Source: Asanoa sp040676615 (lineage in GTDB: Bacteria > Actinomycetota > Actinomycetes > Mycobacteriales > Micromonosporaceae). Taken from it: a DNA stretch of 64,000 nt. The stretch covers positions 124,001-188,000 of the forward strand of contig NZ_JBFAPI010000015.1 of NCBI RefSeq assembly GCF_040676615.1, read 5' to 3'. Under the pieces are notes generated by a model. It did no database searches. It had not been told where the DNA came from and was given only the letters and a program-made list of their open reading frames with translations. A program made the translations under genes and the position numbers. Positions 9,102 to 17,141 of this stretch are shown piece after piece; positions within the stretch are counted from its first letter, which is position 1; every line of letters begins with the position of its first letter.

Positions 9102-9596
9102 ATGTTTCGCCGGTATGGAGAGCACTGCGTCGCGACCTTCGCGCCCGACGAGGTCCGCGTGCTGCGCAAGGTCGCGACCGAGGTGGTCGGCCTGCTGACC
9201 GACGGCTTCGACCTCGCCGATCCGGTGGTCGACCGGCTGTTCCCCGACATCTACCCGACCAACGCCGAGGAGTCGGCCGAGTTCCGCCGATTCACCGAGG
9301 GCGACCTCAAGACCAGCAAGATCGACTCAGCCGGCGCCATTCTCGCGGCGCTGCCCAGCAGCTCCGGCGGCGAGGTGCGGCTCGACCCGGAGTCGGCCGA
9401 GGCCTGGCTGCGGGCGCTCAACGACGCCCGGCTGGCGATGGGCGTCCGCCTCGACATCAGCGTCGACACCGACCTGGGTGAGGAACTCGACGACGCGGTG
9501 CTGAGCGACCCGTCCTCGTCGCGGGTCTTCCAGCTCTCGGTCTACGCCTACCTCGGTTACCTGCAGGAGTCGTTGCTCACCGCGTTGACCGAGTGA
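9102..9596 (+). CDS. DUF2017 family protein
   Basis: 164 residues. DUF2017 proteins are helical actinobacterial proteins of unknown function encoded directly after clpS. Family features seen are the N-terminal FRRYGEHCVATFAPDEVRVL, the central DPVVDRLFPDIYP, a DLKTSKIDSA segment, and the C-terminal FQLSVYAYLGYLQESLLTAL. It starts 3 bases after the clpS stop, so the two are almost certainly co-transcribed and probably translationally coupled. In mycobacteria the equivalent gene is sometimes labelled a transcriptional regulator, but no helix-turn-helix is obvious here. No signal peptide or membrane segment. Confidence 0.88.
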   Translation: MFRRYGEHCVATFAPDEVRVLRKVATEVVGLLTDGFDLADPVVDRLFPDIYPTNAEESAEFRRFTEGDLKTSKIDSAGAILAALPSSSGGEVRLDPESAEAWLRALNDARLAMGVRLDISVDTDLGEELDDAVLSDPSSSRVFQLSVYAYLGYLQESLLTALTE

Positions 9597-9683
9597 CCAA
9601 TAGGCCTGCGCCACCGGCCGGGGCTGGTGGCCGTGACCCCTGCCACGTCCCGGCACACCGCCCCCAGACGGTAGGATTGTCGG

Positions 9684-10175
9684 GTGCTGAGCATCGACCG
9701 GTCGATCATCGACGCGATCATCGCCCACGCACGCCGGGACCATCCCGACGAGGCGTGCGGCGTCGTCGCGGGCCCGGTCGGCAGCGACACCCCCACGCGC
9801 CACATCCCGATGGACAATGCCGCCCGGTCGATGACCTTCTATGAGTTCGACTCGATGGAGCAGCTCCGGGTCTGGCGCGAGATGGACGACCGCGACGAGG
9901 AGCCGGTGGTCATCTACCACTCGCACACCGCGACCGAGGCCTACCCGTCGCGCACCGACGTCTCCTTCGCCGGCGAGCCCGGAGCGCACTACCTGCTGGT
10001 CTCGACCCGCGAGCCCGACGGCGAGGAGATCCGCTCCTACCGCATCGTCGACGGCGTCGTAACCGAAGAGCCGGTCCAGATCGTTGAGCCCAACGTGGAC
10101 CCGCACGCCGTTCAGTCATACATGTTCGGGCAGAGCCCGACGACGGTCGACTACGAGTGTTCGCCCGGCCGCTGA
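9684..10175 (+). CDS. mec: CysO-cysteine peptidase Mec (JAMM metalloprotease)
   Basis: 163 residues, GTG start at 9684. This zinc isopeptidase cleaves CysO-cysteine to release cysteine and regenerate CysO. The JAMM/MPN+ motif is complete: a catalytic Glu in ACGVVAG-upstream DEACG, then HSHTATEAYPSRTD, which is H-x-H-x7-S-x2-D. The segments MTFYEFDSMEQLRVWREMDD and GAHYLLVSTRE match the family. It stands between DUF2017 and cysO, as in M. tuberculosis, except that the peptidase gene found between DUF2017 and mec there is absent. The 87-base gap upstream could carry its own promoter. The C-terminus (MFGQSPTTVDYECSPGR) is slightly longer than usual. Confidence 0.9.
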   Translation: MLSIDRSIIDAIIAHARRDHPDEACGVVAGPVGSDTPTRHIPMDNAARSMTFYEFDSMEQLRVWREMDDRDEEPVVIYHSHTATEAYPSRTDVSFAGEPGAHYLLVSTREPDGEEIRSYRIVDGVVTEEPVQIVEPNVDPHAVQSYMFGQSPTTVDYECSPGR

Positions 10176-10239
10176 CCCCCGCTGCCGTTGCGACACACCG
10201 TCCTTTTCCGACCGTCGTTCTTCCCAGGAGCAAATGATC

Positions 10240-10566
10240 ATGGCTATCGAGGTCCGCATCCCCACCATCCTGCGCACCTACACCGGCGGCGCGAAGACCG
10301 TCGAGGGCGCGGGCGACACGCTCGCCGCGCTGCTCGCCGATCTCGACAGCCGGCACTCCGGCCTGCGCGGCCGGCTGGTGACCGAGCAGGGCGGCCTGCA
10401 CCGCTTCGTCAACATCTACGTCAACGACGAAGACGTCCGCTTCCTCGGCTCGCTCGACGCCAAGCTGTCCGACGGCGACAACGTGACGATCCTGCCGGCC
10501 GTCGCCGGTGGCGCGTTCGGCTTCGCCGCCGCGGCCGCGCTGCTCGGCCGGTCGACGTCCCGCTGA
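10240..10566 (+). CDS. cysO: Sulfur-carrier protein CysO with C-terminal extension
   Basis: 108 residues, ubiquitin-like MoaD/ThiS fold. CysO thiocarboxylate donates sulfur to O-phosphoserine bound on CysM. The ATG at 10240 is preferred over the ATG at 10234 because AGGAG ends 9 bases before it. Family segments are VRIPTILRTYTGGAKTVEG, HRFVNIYVNDEDVRFLG and DNVTILPAVAGG. In M. tuberculosis CysO ends exactly at VAGG, the diglycine that carries the thiocarboxylate. Here the frame continues AFGFAAAAALLGRSTSR, 17 more residues, before TGA. The protein therefore needs trimming to expose a terminal glycine, or it works differently; the neighbouring Mec protease is an obvious candidate. It ends 12 bases before cysM. 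Confidence 0.92.
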   Translation: MAIEVRIPTILRTYTGGAKTVEGAGDTLAALLADLDSRHSGLRGRLVTEQGGLHRFVNIYVNDEDVRFLGSLDAKLSDGDNVTILPAVAGGAFGFAAAAALLGRSTSR

Positions 10567-10578
10567 GAGGGCGCCGCC

Positions 10579-11544
10579 ATGTCGCGGTATGACAGCCTGC
10601 TCGAAGCCGCCGGCGACACCCCGCTCGTCGGCCTGCCCCGCCTGTCGCCGTCGGTGCCCGAAGGGGCACCGCCGGTGCGGCTGTGGGCCAAACTCGAAGA
10701 TCGCAACCCGACCGGCAGCATCAAGGACCGGGCGGCGCTGTTCATGGTCCGCGAGGCCGAACGCGCCGGCCGGCTCCGCCCGGGCGACACGATCCTGGAG
10801 CCGACCAGCGGCAACACCGGCATCTCGCTGGCCATGGTGGCTAAGCTGCGCGGCTACCGTCTCGTCTGCGTGATGCCGGAGAACGTCTCGACCGAGCGCA
10901 CCCAGCTTCTCCGGATGTATGGCGCGGAGATCATCTTCTCGCCGGCCGCCGGCGGCTCCAACCAGGCGGTGGCGACGGCCAAGCAGATCGCGGCCGAACA
11001 TCCCGACTGGGTGATGCTCTTCCAATACGGCAACCCCGACAACGCCCGCGCCCACTATGAGACGACGGGCCCAGAGCTGCTGCGCGACCTGCCGACGATC
11101 ACCCACTTCGTGGCCGGCCTCGGCACCACGGGCACGCTGATGGGCACGGGCCGCTACCTGCGCGAAAAGGTCCCCGGCATCGAGATCATCGCCGCCGAGC
11201 CCCGCTACGGCGAGGTTGTCTATGGGTTGCGCAACATCGACGAGGGCTACGTGCCGGAACTCTACGACGCCTCGGTGCTGACCCGCCGCTTCTCGGTCGG
11301 CACCCGGGACGCGGTCCTGCGTACCCGCCAACTGGTCGAGGTCGAAGGCATCTTCGCCGGCTTCTCCAGCGGCGCGATCCTGCACGCCGCCCTGGCCGTC
11401 GCGCACCAGGCGGTCAAGGACGGCATCCGCGCCGACGTCGCCTTCGTCGTCGCCGACGGCGGCTGGAAATACCTGTCGACGGGCGCCTACGGCGGCACTC
11501 TCGCGGAGGCCGAAGAAGCGCTCGACGGGCAGCTCTGGGCATAG
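10579..11544 (+). CDS. cysM: Cysteine synthase CysM (CysO-dependent)
   Basis: 321 residues, fold-type II PLP enzyme. It condenses O-phosphoserine (via aminoacrylate) with CysO thiocarboxylate to give CysO-cysteine. The PLP lysine lies in RNPTGSIKDRAALFM, the substrate-binding loop is EPTSGNTGISLAM, the phosphate-binding glycine loop is GLGTTGTLMGTG, and GIFAGFSSGA lines the PLP pocket. The C-terminus ends GQLWA, as in the CysM branch, where the tail closes over the active site. It is the last gene of clpS-DUF2017-mec-cysO-cysM. A 21-bp perfect hairpin lies about 100 bases downstream. Confidence 0.95.
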   Translation: MSRYDSLLEAAGDTPLVGLPRLSPSVPEGAPPVRLWAKLEDRNPTGSIKDRAALFMVREAERAGRLRPGDTILEPTSGNTGISLAMVAKLRGYRLVCVMPENVSTERTQLLRMYGAEIIFSPAAGGSNQAVATAKQIAAEHPDWVMLFQYGNPDNARAHYETTGPELLRDLPTITHFVAGLGTTGTLMGTGRYLREKVPGIEIIAAEPRYGEVVYGLRNIDEGYVPELYDASVLTRRFSVGTRDAVLRTRQLVEVEGIFAGFSSGAILHAALAVAHQAVKDGIRADVAFVVADGGWKYLSTGAYGGTLAEAEEALDGQLWA

Positions 11545-11577
11545 CGAACAGCATTTCCCGGGTCCGCTTCAGCGGCT

Positions 11578-11620
11578 GACCGTCGCTCCCGCCGGGGACC
11601 GCTCGCTGCGCTTCGCTGCC
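11578..11620. repeat. Dispersed intergenic repeat, copy 1
   Basis: GACCGTCGCTCCCGCC-GGGACCGCTC followed by CGCTTCGCTGCC. The same sequence, reverse-complemented and with few differences, occurs at 17805-17840. Both copies are just downstream of a gene (cysM here, rdgB there). Confidence 0.65.
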
Positions 11621-11647
11621 AGGTCCGCGGTGGTCGGGCTTTTCTTT

Positions 11648-11699
11648 TCGCCGCGCATCCACAAAGGCCTCTCGTAATGCCTTTGTGGATGCGCGGCGA
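11648..11699. terminator. Perfect 21-bp hairpin between convergent genes
   Basis: The arms 11648-11668 and 11679-11699 are exact reverse complements around a 10-base loop (CTCTCGTAAT). The hairpin stands between the 3' ends of cysM (+) and the low-complexity membrane protein (-), the expected place for a bidirectional terminator. No clear U-tract follows on either strand, as is common in high-GC actinobacteria. Confidence 0.8.
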
Positions 11700-11735
11700 T
11701 AGCCCTCTCTGCGCCCGGCCGCCCCCGGGGTCCCG

Positions 11736-12986
11736 CTAAAGGGCGATGATCGTCAGGGCGATAGCCACGGCCAGCGGGATGGTGGCGAATGCGAGCATCA
11801 TCCAGGGCGCGTAACGGCGTTGGATGGTGACGAACGCGCCCACCGTCAGCAGCACGCCGAGCAGGCCGGTGCCGATCAGGGCCGGTTGATACCAGACCGG
11901 CGCCAGGCCGCCGATGATCGCGAGCAGGCCGCGGATGCCGACGCCGACGCCGGCCAGGGCCAGCGCCGTGCCCCAGGCGACGATGCCGAGCATGTGGCCG
12001 CCCTCGGGAGTGGGGCGGGTGTCCGAGTGGACCAGGTCGCCCAGGCGGAAGATGCCGCTCTGCGCCGCCGCGGCGTGCTTGGCCTTGTTGACGCTCAGCC
12101 GCGTGGGCAGCCGTTCCGCGCTGACCTCGCCGGCGTTCGCCGGCGCCTGCCCATCGGGGGAGACGCCGCGCGCGGGTGCCGGCGCCGTGCCCGTCGCGAC
12201 GGCGTCGGCGGTCGCGCCGACCCCAATGCGTCCAGGCGCCGTGCCTGTCGCGACCGCGTCGGCGGTCGTGCCGATCCCGACACGTCCCGGCGCCGTGCCT
12301 GTCGCGACGGCGTCGGCGGTCGCGCCGATCCCGACACGTCCCGGCGCCGTGCCTGTCGCGACCGCGTCGGCGGTCGCGCCGACCCCGGCGCGTCCCGGCG
12401 CCGTCGTCTCCGGGCCGGCCACGGTGTCGAGCCCGGTGATCACCGGGGTGTCGGGCGTAGCTGTGCTGCGCTCGGTGGTCCCCATGCCGGCGCCGCTGCT
12501 CCACCCCGCGGTCCCGGTCGCGGTCCCGGCGCCGGTGCCGCTGCTCCAGCCCGTGGTCTCCGTCTCGGTCCCGCCGCCCGTGTCGCCGGTCCAGGTGCCG
12601 CTCCCGGTTTCGGGTCGGTTCCGTGTCCCAGTGCCGGTGGTGGCGCCGTTGCCGGCGTCGATCCCGGAGCCGGGCCGGCCCCAGCCCGCCGCGTCGGACC
12701 CGGTCCGGGTGCCGGACCCGGTCGCGCTCCGCACGTCAGACCCGGTTCCGAACCCCGCGTCGGGCCCGGGCCCGGGCCCGGCTTCGGTTCCGGGTTGGCT
12801 CGGGGCCGGGTTTGGTCCGGTCGGGGGGACGATCGGCCGGACGAGGTCGCCGTCGTCCGCGGCCGGGTCGGCGATCACGCCTGCGCCGCCCGCCGCCTCT
12901 CGGCCCTTCGCGTGTCGGGGTGACGTGGACTCCGTCTTGGTCGTGTCTGGTTTGTCGGTCGAAGGGGTCTCTGCCTGGCTCGACAC
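11736..12986 (-). CDS. Low-complexity, repeat-bearing membrane protein
   Basis: 416 residues, not recognised as a named family. Residues 1-30 are polar, and about 30-280 are Gly/Thr/Ala/Pro-rich, including four 18-residue repeats of the form G(V/I)G(A/T)TADAVATGTAPGR. The last 100 or so residues carry about four hydrophobic segments (IVAWGTALALAGVGVGIRGL; PALIGTGLLGVLLTVGAFVT; MMLAFATIPLAVAIALTIIAL). The part just before them, SVNKAKHAAAAQSGIFRLGD, looks like a conserved juxtamembrane helix. A long disordered cytoplasmic arm on a small membrane domain is the likely shape. The region is open in several frames, so the exact ATG at 12986 is uncertain. It is convergent with cysM across the 21-bp hairpin. 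Confidence 0.6.
   Translation of the reverse strand: MSSQAETPSTDKPDTTKTESTSPRHAKGREAAGGAGVIADPAADDGDLVRPIVPPTGPNPAPSQPGTEAGPGPGPDAGFGTGSDVRSATGSGTRTGSDAAGWGRPGSGIDAGNGATTGTGTRNRPETGSGTWTGDTGGGTETETTGWSSGTGAGTATGTAGWSSGAGMGTTERSTATPDTPVITGLDTVAGPETTAPGRAGVGATADAVATGTAPGRVGIGATADAVATGTAPGRVGIGTTADAVATGTAPGRIGVGATADAVATGTAPAPARGVSPDGQAPANAGEVSAERLPTRLSVNKAKHAAAAQSGIFRLGDLVHSDTRPTPEGGHMLGIVAWGTALALAGVGVGIRGLLAIIGGLAPVWYQPALIGTGLLGVLLTVGAFVTIQRRYAPWMMLAFATIPLAVAIALTIIAL
12181..12396. repeat. 54-bp tandem repeat, four copies, in coding sequence
   Basis: Units start with GGCGCCGTGCC at 12181, 12235, 12289 and 12343, and a fifth truncated unit begins at 12397. Each encodes 18 residues of the minus-strand membrane protein. 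Copies two to four differ at only a few bases, implying recent expansion or gene conversion. Confidence 0.85.
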
Positions 12987-13272
12987 ACGTCACCGTCCCG
13001 CGCCTCCGTCGGCCCGTCGCCTCCCGACGGGCCCGCCACGTGTTCAACGTCAGAATGTGACTACGCGTAACGGCATGATCTCCAACCGCGATCATCCGGG
13101 ATTGGTGGAAAGGTCCCGACGCTGCGGTGTCACCTTCGCGACAAGTTCGATCAGTTCTTTCATGACGATCCGGGCCACGGCGTAGGCTGCGCAGCGTGAC
13201 AATCTCGTCGACCCCGATCTTGCGCCTCCGAATGGTCGGCGGGCCTGTCCAGCACGTCCCGGGAACGTCCGG

Positions 13273-14022
13273 ATGCGCCTGACGATTCTCGGCTGTGCCG
13301 GCAGTTTTCCCGGCCCCGAGTCGGCGTGTTCGGCATACCTGGTCGAGGCCGACGATTTTCGTCTTCTGGTCGACTTCGGCACCGGTTCGCTTTCCGCGCT
13401 GCAGCGCTACGCGAGCCTGCACGGCATCGACGCCATCCTGCTGACGCATTTGCACTGTGACCACATGTCCGATGCGTGCGACTACATCGTGGTCCGCCGA
13501 TACGCGCCCGAGGGCGGCTACCCGCCGATCCCGGTCTACGCGCCCGCCGGCGCCCCGGCCCGGATCGCCTCCGCCTACAACAACGAGGTCGACGACCCGC
13601 TCGACGACGTCTACACCTTCTACGGCCTGCAGCCCGGCTCGTTCCCGATCGGCCCGTTCCAGGTCGTCGTCGATCGGGTCAACCACCCGGTCGAAACCTA
13701 CGGCGTACGGATCGAGCACGAGGGCCGCGTCCTGGCCTACTCGTCCGACAGCGCCACCTGCGACGCGCTGCTGCGCCTGGCACACGGCGCCGACGTGTTC
13801 CTGTGCGAGGCCAGCTATCTCGACGGCGCCGACAACCCGCCCGACATCCACCTGACCGGCGGCGAGGCCGGCGAGATCGCGACCAAGGCCGGCGTCGGCC
13901 GATTGCTGCTCACCCACCTGGTGACGGCGTGGGGCAGCGAGGCGGTCACGTTCGAGGCGGCCACGGCGACGTACGCCGGTCCCATGGAGATCGTCCGCCC
14001 CGGCGCGCGTTACGAGATCTGA
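13273..14022 (+). CDS. Metallo-beta-lactamase-fold hydrolase (Rv1339-like)
   Basis: 249 residues. The opening MRLTILGCAGSFPGPES and the metal motif LLTHLHCDHMSD (HxHxDH) define an RNase Z/phosphodiesterase-like MBL protein. Further ligands are the DRVNHPVETYGVRIEH histidine, the SSDSATCD aspartate and the late LLLTHLV histidine. An Rv1339-type protein precedes rph and rdgB in mycobacteria and has been reported to be an atypical cyclic-AMP phosphodiesterase; position here matches, although two glycosyltransferase genes now separate it from rph. About 285 bases precede it without a gene. Which nucleotide or RNA it hydrolyses cannot be read from sequence. Confidence 0.88.
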   Translation: MRLTILGCAGSFPGPESACSAYLVEADDFRLLVDFGTGSLSALQRYASLHGIDAILLTHLHCDHMSDACDYIVVRRYAPEGGYPPIPVYAPAGAPARIASAYNNEVDDPLDDVYTFYGLQPGSFPIGPFQVVVDRVNHPVETYGVRIEHEGRVLAYSSDSATCDALLRLAHGADVFLCEASYLDGADNPPDIHLTGGEAGEIATKAGVGRLLLTHLVTAWGSEAVTFEAATATYAGPMEIVRPGARYEI

Positions 14023-14096
14023 CCCTTCAGGCACTGTTCGCCGGCCCGACAACCGGCTGTCGCTCCCCGCACCGCACCGGCACAGACCGTGTGGCC

Positions 14097-15242
14097 ATGC
14101 GTATCGCGCTCATCACGGAGTCCTTCCCGCCGGATGTCAACGGCGTAGCGAACTCCGTCGTCCGCGTCGCCGAGCACCTGGTCGCCCGCGGCCACCAGCC
14201 GATGGTGATCGCTCCCGCACCGTCGTCGTCGGCGCGGGGCGTGACCGGCGTCCGGGACTACCCGGTGGTTCGCATACCGAGCGTTCCGCTGCCCCGCTAC
14301 CGTGGTTTCCGGTTCGGCATGCCCAGCGCCCGGCTCACCGACGCGCTGATCGCGCACGCGCCGGACGTCGTACACCTGGCGAGTCCGTTCTTCCTCGGTG
14401 CCCGCGGTATCGCGCTGGCCAACCAGCGCAACCTGCCGACCGTCGCGGTCTACCAGACCGACATCGCGGCGTTCCTGCGCAACTACCGGCTCGCCTGGGG
14501 CGAGGACATCACCTGGCACTGGCTCCGCACGATCCACAACGGCGCCGACCGCACGCTCGCGCCGTCGTCGACCGCCGCCGACGACCTGGCCGCGCAGGGC
14601 ATTCACCGGGTGCACCGGTGGGGGCGCGGCGTCGACACGGCGCGGTTCGCCCCCGGCAAGCGCAGCGCCGCGGTGCGTCGCGCGCTCGCACCCAACGGCG
14701 AAATGCTCATCGGGTACGTCGGTCGCCTGGCCGCCGAGAAACGGCTGGACCTGCTGGCTCCGGCGGCCCGGATCCCCGGCGTGCGACTGGTCGTGGTCGG
14801 CGACGGCCCGGGACGCAGGGACGCCGAGAAGGCGCTGCCCGGTGCGGTCTTCCTCGGCCAGCGCGGCGGCGACCAACTCGCCCGGATCTACGCCAGCCTC
14901 GACGTGTTCGTGCATGCCGGCCCGCACGAGACGTTCTGCCAGAGCGTCCAGGAGGCGATGGCCAGCGGGGTGCCGGTCGTCGCGCCGGCCGCCGGCGGGC
15001 CGCTCGACCTCGTCCGCGCCGGGCTGACCGGCACGCTGGTGCCGCCGGGCGACGGGCCTGCCATCGCCGGCGCAGTCGCCGAGTTGATCGCCGAGCCGGA
15101 GCTGCGCCAGCGCTACGGCCTGGCCGCCCGCGACGCGGTCGCCGGGCGCACCTGGGCGGCGATCGGCGACGAGCTGATAGCGCACTACGCGGCGGTGCTC
15201 CGCGGGCGGGCGGTCCGGCCCCGGCTGGCCGTCGCGGCATGA
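14097..15242 (+). CDS. GT4 glycosyltransferase, MgtA-like mannosyltransferase
   Basis: 381 residues, two Rossmann-like domains, GT-B fold. The N-terminal RIALITESFPPDVNGVANSV, the ADRTLAPSSTAADDL stretch and the RWGRGVDTARFAPG loop closely resemble actinobacterial MgtA (GDP-mannose-dependent alpha-mannosyltransferase acting on lipid acceptors). The donor-binding region reads HAGPHETFCQSVQEAMASG, giving the GT4 E-x7-E motif. A membrane-associated role in glycolipid or lipoglycan synthesis is likely. The ATG at 14097 was chosen over longer readings because homology starts there. Its stop overlaps the next GT by 4 bases (ATGA). The pair is inserted between the MBL gene and rph. Confidence 0.85.
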   Translation: MRIALITESFPPDVNGVANSVVRVAEHLVARGHQPMVIAPAPSSSARGVTGVRDYPVVRIPSVPLPRYRGFRFGMPSARLTDALIAHAPDVVHLASPFFLGARGIALANQRNLPTVAVYQTDIAAFLRNYRLAWGEDITWHWLRTIHNGADRTLAPSSTAADDLAAQGIHRVHRWGRGVDTARFAPGKRSAAVRRALAPNGEMLIGYVGRLAAEKRLDLLAPAARIPGVRLVVVGDGPGRRDAEKALPGAVFLGQRGGDQLARIYASLDVFVHAGPHETFCQSVQEAMASGVPVVAPAAGGPLDLVRAGLTGTLVPPGDGPAIAGAVAELIAEPELRQRYGLAARDAVAGRTWAAIGDELIAHYAAVLRGRAVRPRLAVAA

Positions 15243-16402
15243 GCTCAGGCGCGTCGGGGCTGCGGATCGTGCGGCTCGCGAACTTCATCATGCCCAGGTC
15301 CGGTGGCCTGCGGACGGCGCTGCGCAGCCTCGGCAGCGGGTATCTCGCCAACGGGCACCAGCCGATCCTGGTGACGCCCGGCGAGCGCTACGCCGACGAG
15401 TCGACCGACCAGGGCCGGGTGATCACGTTGCCCGGACCGATGGTGCCGTTGACCGGCGGCTACCGGGTGCTGGTCGGCCGCCGCCCGCTGGCCCGGCTGC
15501 TCGACAGCCTGGCGCCGGACCGGCTGGAGGTCTCCGACCGCACGACGCTGCGCTGGACCGGGCACTGGGCCAGGTCCGCCGGCGTGCCGAGCGTGATGGT
15601 CTCGCACGAGAGCCTGGCCGGGCTGCTGCGCATCTCGGGGTTGCCGGCCGGGGCGGGCCGGCGGGCGGCGGATGCGCTGAACGCGCGCAGTGCGGCCGCG
15701 TACGACACGATCGTCTGCACGACCGGGTGGGCGGCCGAGGAGTTCGTCCGGATCGGCGTGCCGGTGCGCCGGGCGCCGCTCGGCGTCGACCTCGAGACCT
15801 TCCATCCGGGGCGGCACGACCCGCTGGTGCGGGCCCGGTATGTCTCCTCGGCCGAGGTGCTGCTGGTGACCTGCACCCGGCTGTCGCCGGAGAAGAAGCC
15901 GGAGTTGGCCGTCGACGCGCTGGCCGCCCTGGTGAGGGCGGGGGTGCCGGCGCGGCTCGTGGTGCTCGGCGACGGACCCCGGCGGGCGGCCCTGGCGGAG
16001 CGGGCGGCCCGGTTGCCGGTTACGTTCGCCGGATTCCTGCCCGACCAGGGTGCGGTGGCGGGATTGCTGGCGAGCGCCGACGTGGTGATCGCGCCGGGTC
16101 CGGTGGAAACCTTCGGCCTGGCGGCGCTGGAGGCGCTGGCCTGCGGCACGCCGGTGGTGGTCAACGCCGCGAGCGCGCTGCCGGAGGTGGTCGGGACCGC
16201 GGGCGCGGCGGCACCGGGAACCGGCCCGGAGATAGCGGCCGCCGTATCCGGATTGCTCGCTCTCGACGAGGGTTTCCGCCGGTCAAGGGCCCGTGCTCGG
16301 GCCGAGGAGTTCAGCTGGCCGGCGGCGACCGCGCGGTTCCTGGGAGCGCACCGGGCGGCGGTGACAGCGGGGCGCGCGCGGGCCGACATGGAGGCGGCCT
16401 AG
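15239..16402 (+). CDS. GT4 glycosyltransferase, second of pair
   Basis: 387 residues, GT-B fold. The N-terminus LRIVRLANFIMPRSGGLRTA has the glycine-rich acceptor loop. The central RRAPLGVDLETFHPGRHD and LLVTCTRLSPEKKPELAVDA are typical GT4 linker segments, and IAPGPVETFGLAALEALACG carries the E-x7-E motif with the donor-binding glycine. Translation is coupled to the upstream MgtA-like gene by an ATGA overlap, so the two probably add successive sugars to one acceptor. Sugar and acceptor are unknown. rph starts 11 bases after its stop, so the GTs may be co-transcribed with rph-rdgB. Confidence 0.82.
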   Translation: MSSGASGLRIVRLANFIMPRSGGLRTALRSLGSGYLANGHQPILVTPGERYADESTDQGRVITLPGPMVPLTGGYRVLVGRRPLARLLDSLAPDRLEVSDRTTLRWTGHWARSAGVPSVMVSHESLAGLLRISGLPAGAGRRAADALNARSAAAYDTIVCTTGWAAEEFVRIGVPVRRAPLGVDLETFHPGRHDPLVRARYVSSAEVLLVTCTRLSPEKKPELAVDALAALVRAGVPARLVVLGDGPRRAALAERAARLPVTFAGFLPDQGAVAGLLASADVVIAPGPVETFGLAALEALACGTPVVVNAASALPEVVGTAGAAAPGTGPEIAAAVSGLLALDEGFRRSRARARAEEFSWPAATARFLGAHRAAVTAGRARADMEAA

Positions 16403-16412
16403 GCTGGCCCCC

Positions 16413-17141
16413 ATGGCGCGACCAGACGGGCGGCGACCCGACCAACTGCGACCGGTGACGATCACTCGACAGTGGAGCGTGCACCCCGAGGGTTCGGTGC
16501 TCGTCGAGTTCGGCGACACCCGGGTGTTGTGCACGGCGAGTGTCACCGAGGGGGTGCCCCGCTGGCGCAAGGGCAGCGGCCTCGGCTGGGTCACCGCCGA
16601 GTACGCGATGCTGCCGCGGGCGACCACGACCCGCTCCGACCGGGAGAGTGTCAAGGGCCGGGTCGGCGGGCGTACCCAGGAGATCTCCCGGTTGATCGGC
16701 CGCAGCCTGCGGGCCTGCGTCGACCTCAAGAGCCTCGGTGAGAACTCGGTCGTGCTCGACTGCGACGTCCTCCAGGCCGACGGCGGCACCCGGACGGCGG
16801 CGATCACCGGCGCCTACGTCGCGCTGCACGACGCGGTGACCTGGATGGCGGGCCGGAAGATCCTGGCGGGCAAGATCGAGGAAGCCGTGCCCCGCTCGGT
16901 CTCGGCGGTCAGCGTCGGCGTGATCGACGGCGAGCCCCGCCTCGACCTGATGTATTTGGAAGACGGCGCCGCCGACGTCGACATGAACGTGGTCTGCACC
17001 GGCGAGGGCGACTTCGTCGAGGTGCAGGGCACCGGCGAGGCCGCGGTCTTCAACCGCGCCGAGCTGGACGCGCTGCTCGACCTGGCCGTAGGCGGCTGCG
17101 TGACCCTGGCCGACGCCCAGCGGAAGGCGCTCGCATCATGA
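16413..17141 (+). CDS. rph: Ribonuclease PH
   Basis: 242 residues. A phosphorolytic 3'-5' exoribonuclease trimming tRNA 3' ends. The N-terminal RPDQLRPVTITRQWSVHPEG, the basic SVTEGVPRWRKGSGLGWVTA and the ATTTRSDRESVKGRVGGRTQ stretch with its conserved arginines are diagnostic, as are LIGRSLRACVDL, LDCDVLQADGGTRTAAITG (catalytic Asp) and the C-terminal VQGTGEAAVFNRAELD. Length matches the family. Its stop overlaps the rdgB start by 4 bases; rph-rdgB is a very common bacterial pair. Confidence 0.97.
   Translation: MARPDGRRPDQLRPVTITRQWSVHPEGSVLVEFGDTRVLCTASVTEGVPRWRKGSGLGWVTAEYAMLPRATTTRSDRESVKGRVGGRTQEISRLIGRSLRACVDLKSLGENSVVLDCDVLQADGGTRTAAITGAYVALHDAVTWMAGRKILAGKIEEAVPRSVSAVSVGVIDGEPRLDLMYLEDGAADVDMNVVCTGEGDFVEVQGTGEAAVFNRAELDALLDLAVGGCVTLADAQRKALAS

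Noticed and set aside
13000..13272. A gene in the gap before the MBL-fold gene, including a 23-codon ORF starting MKELIELVAK on the minus strand
   Set aside because: No ribosome binding site, no similarity, and too short to support; other frames are low-complexity.
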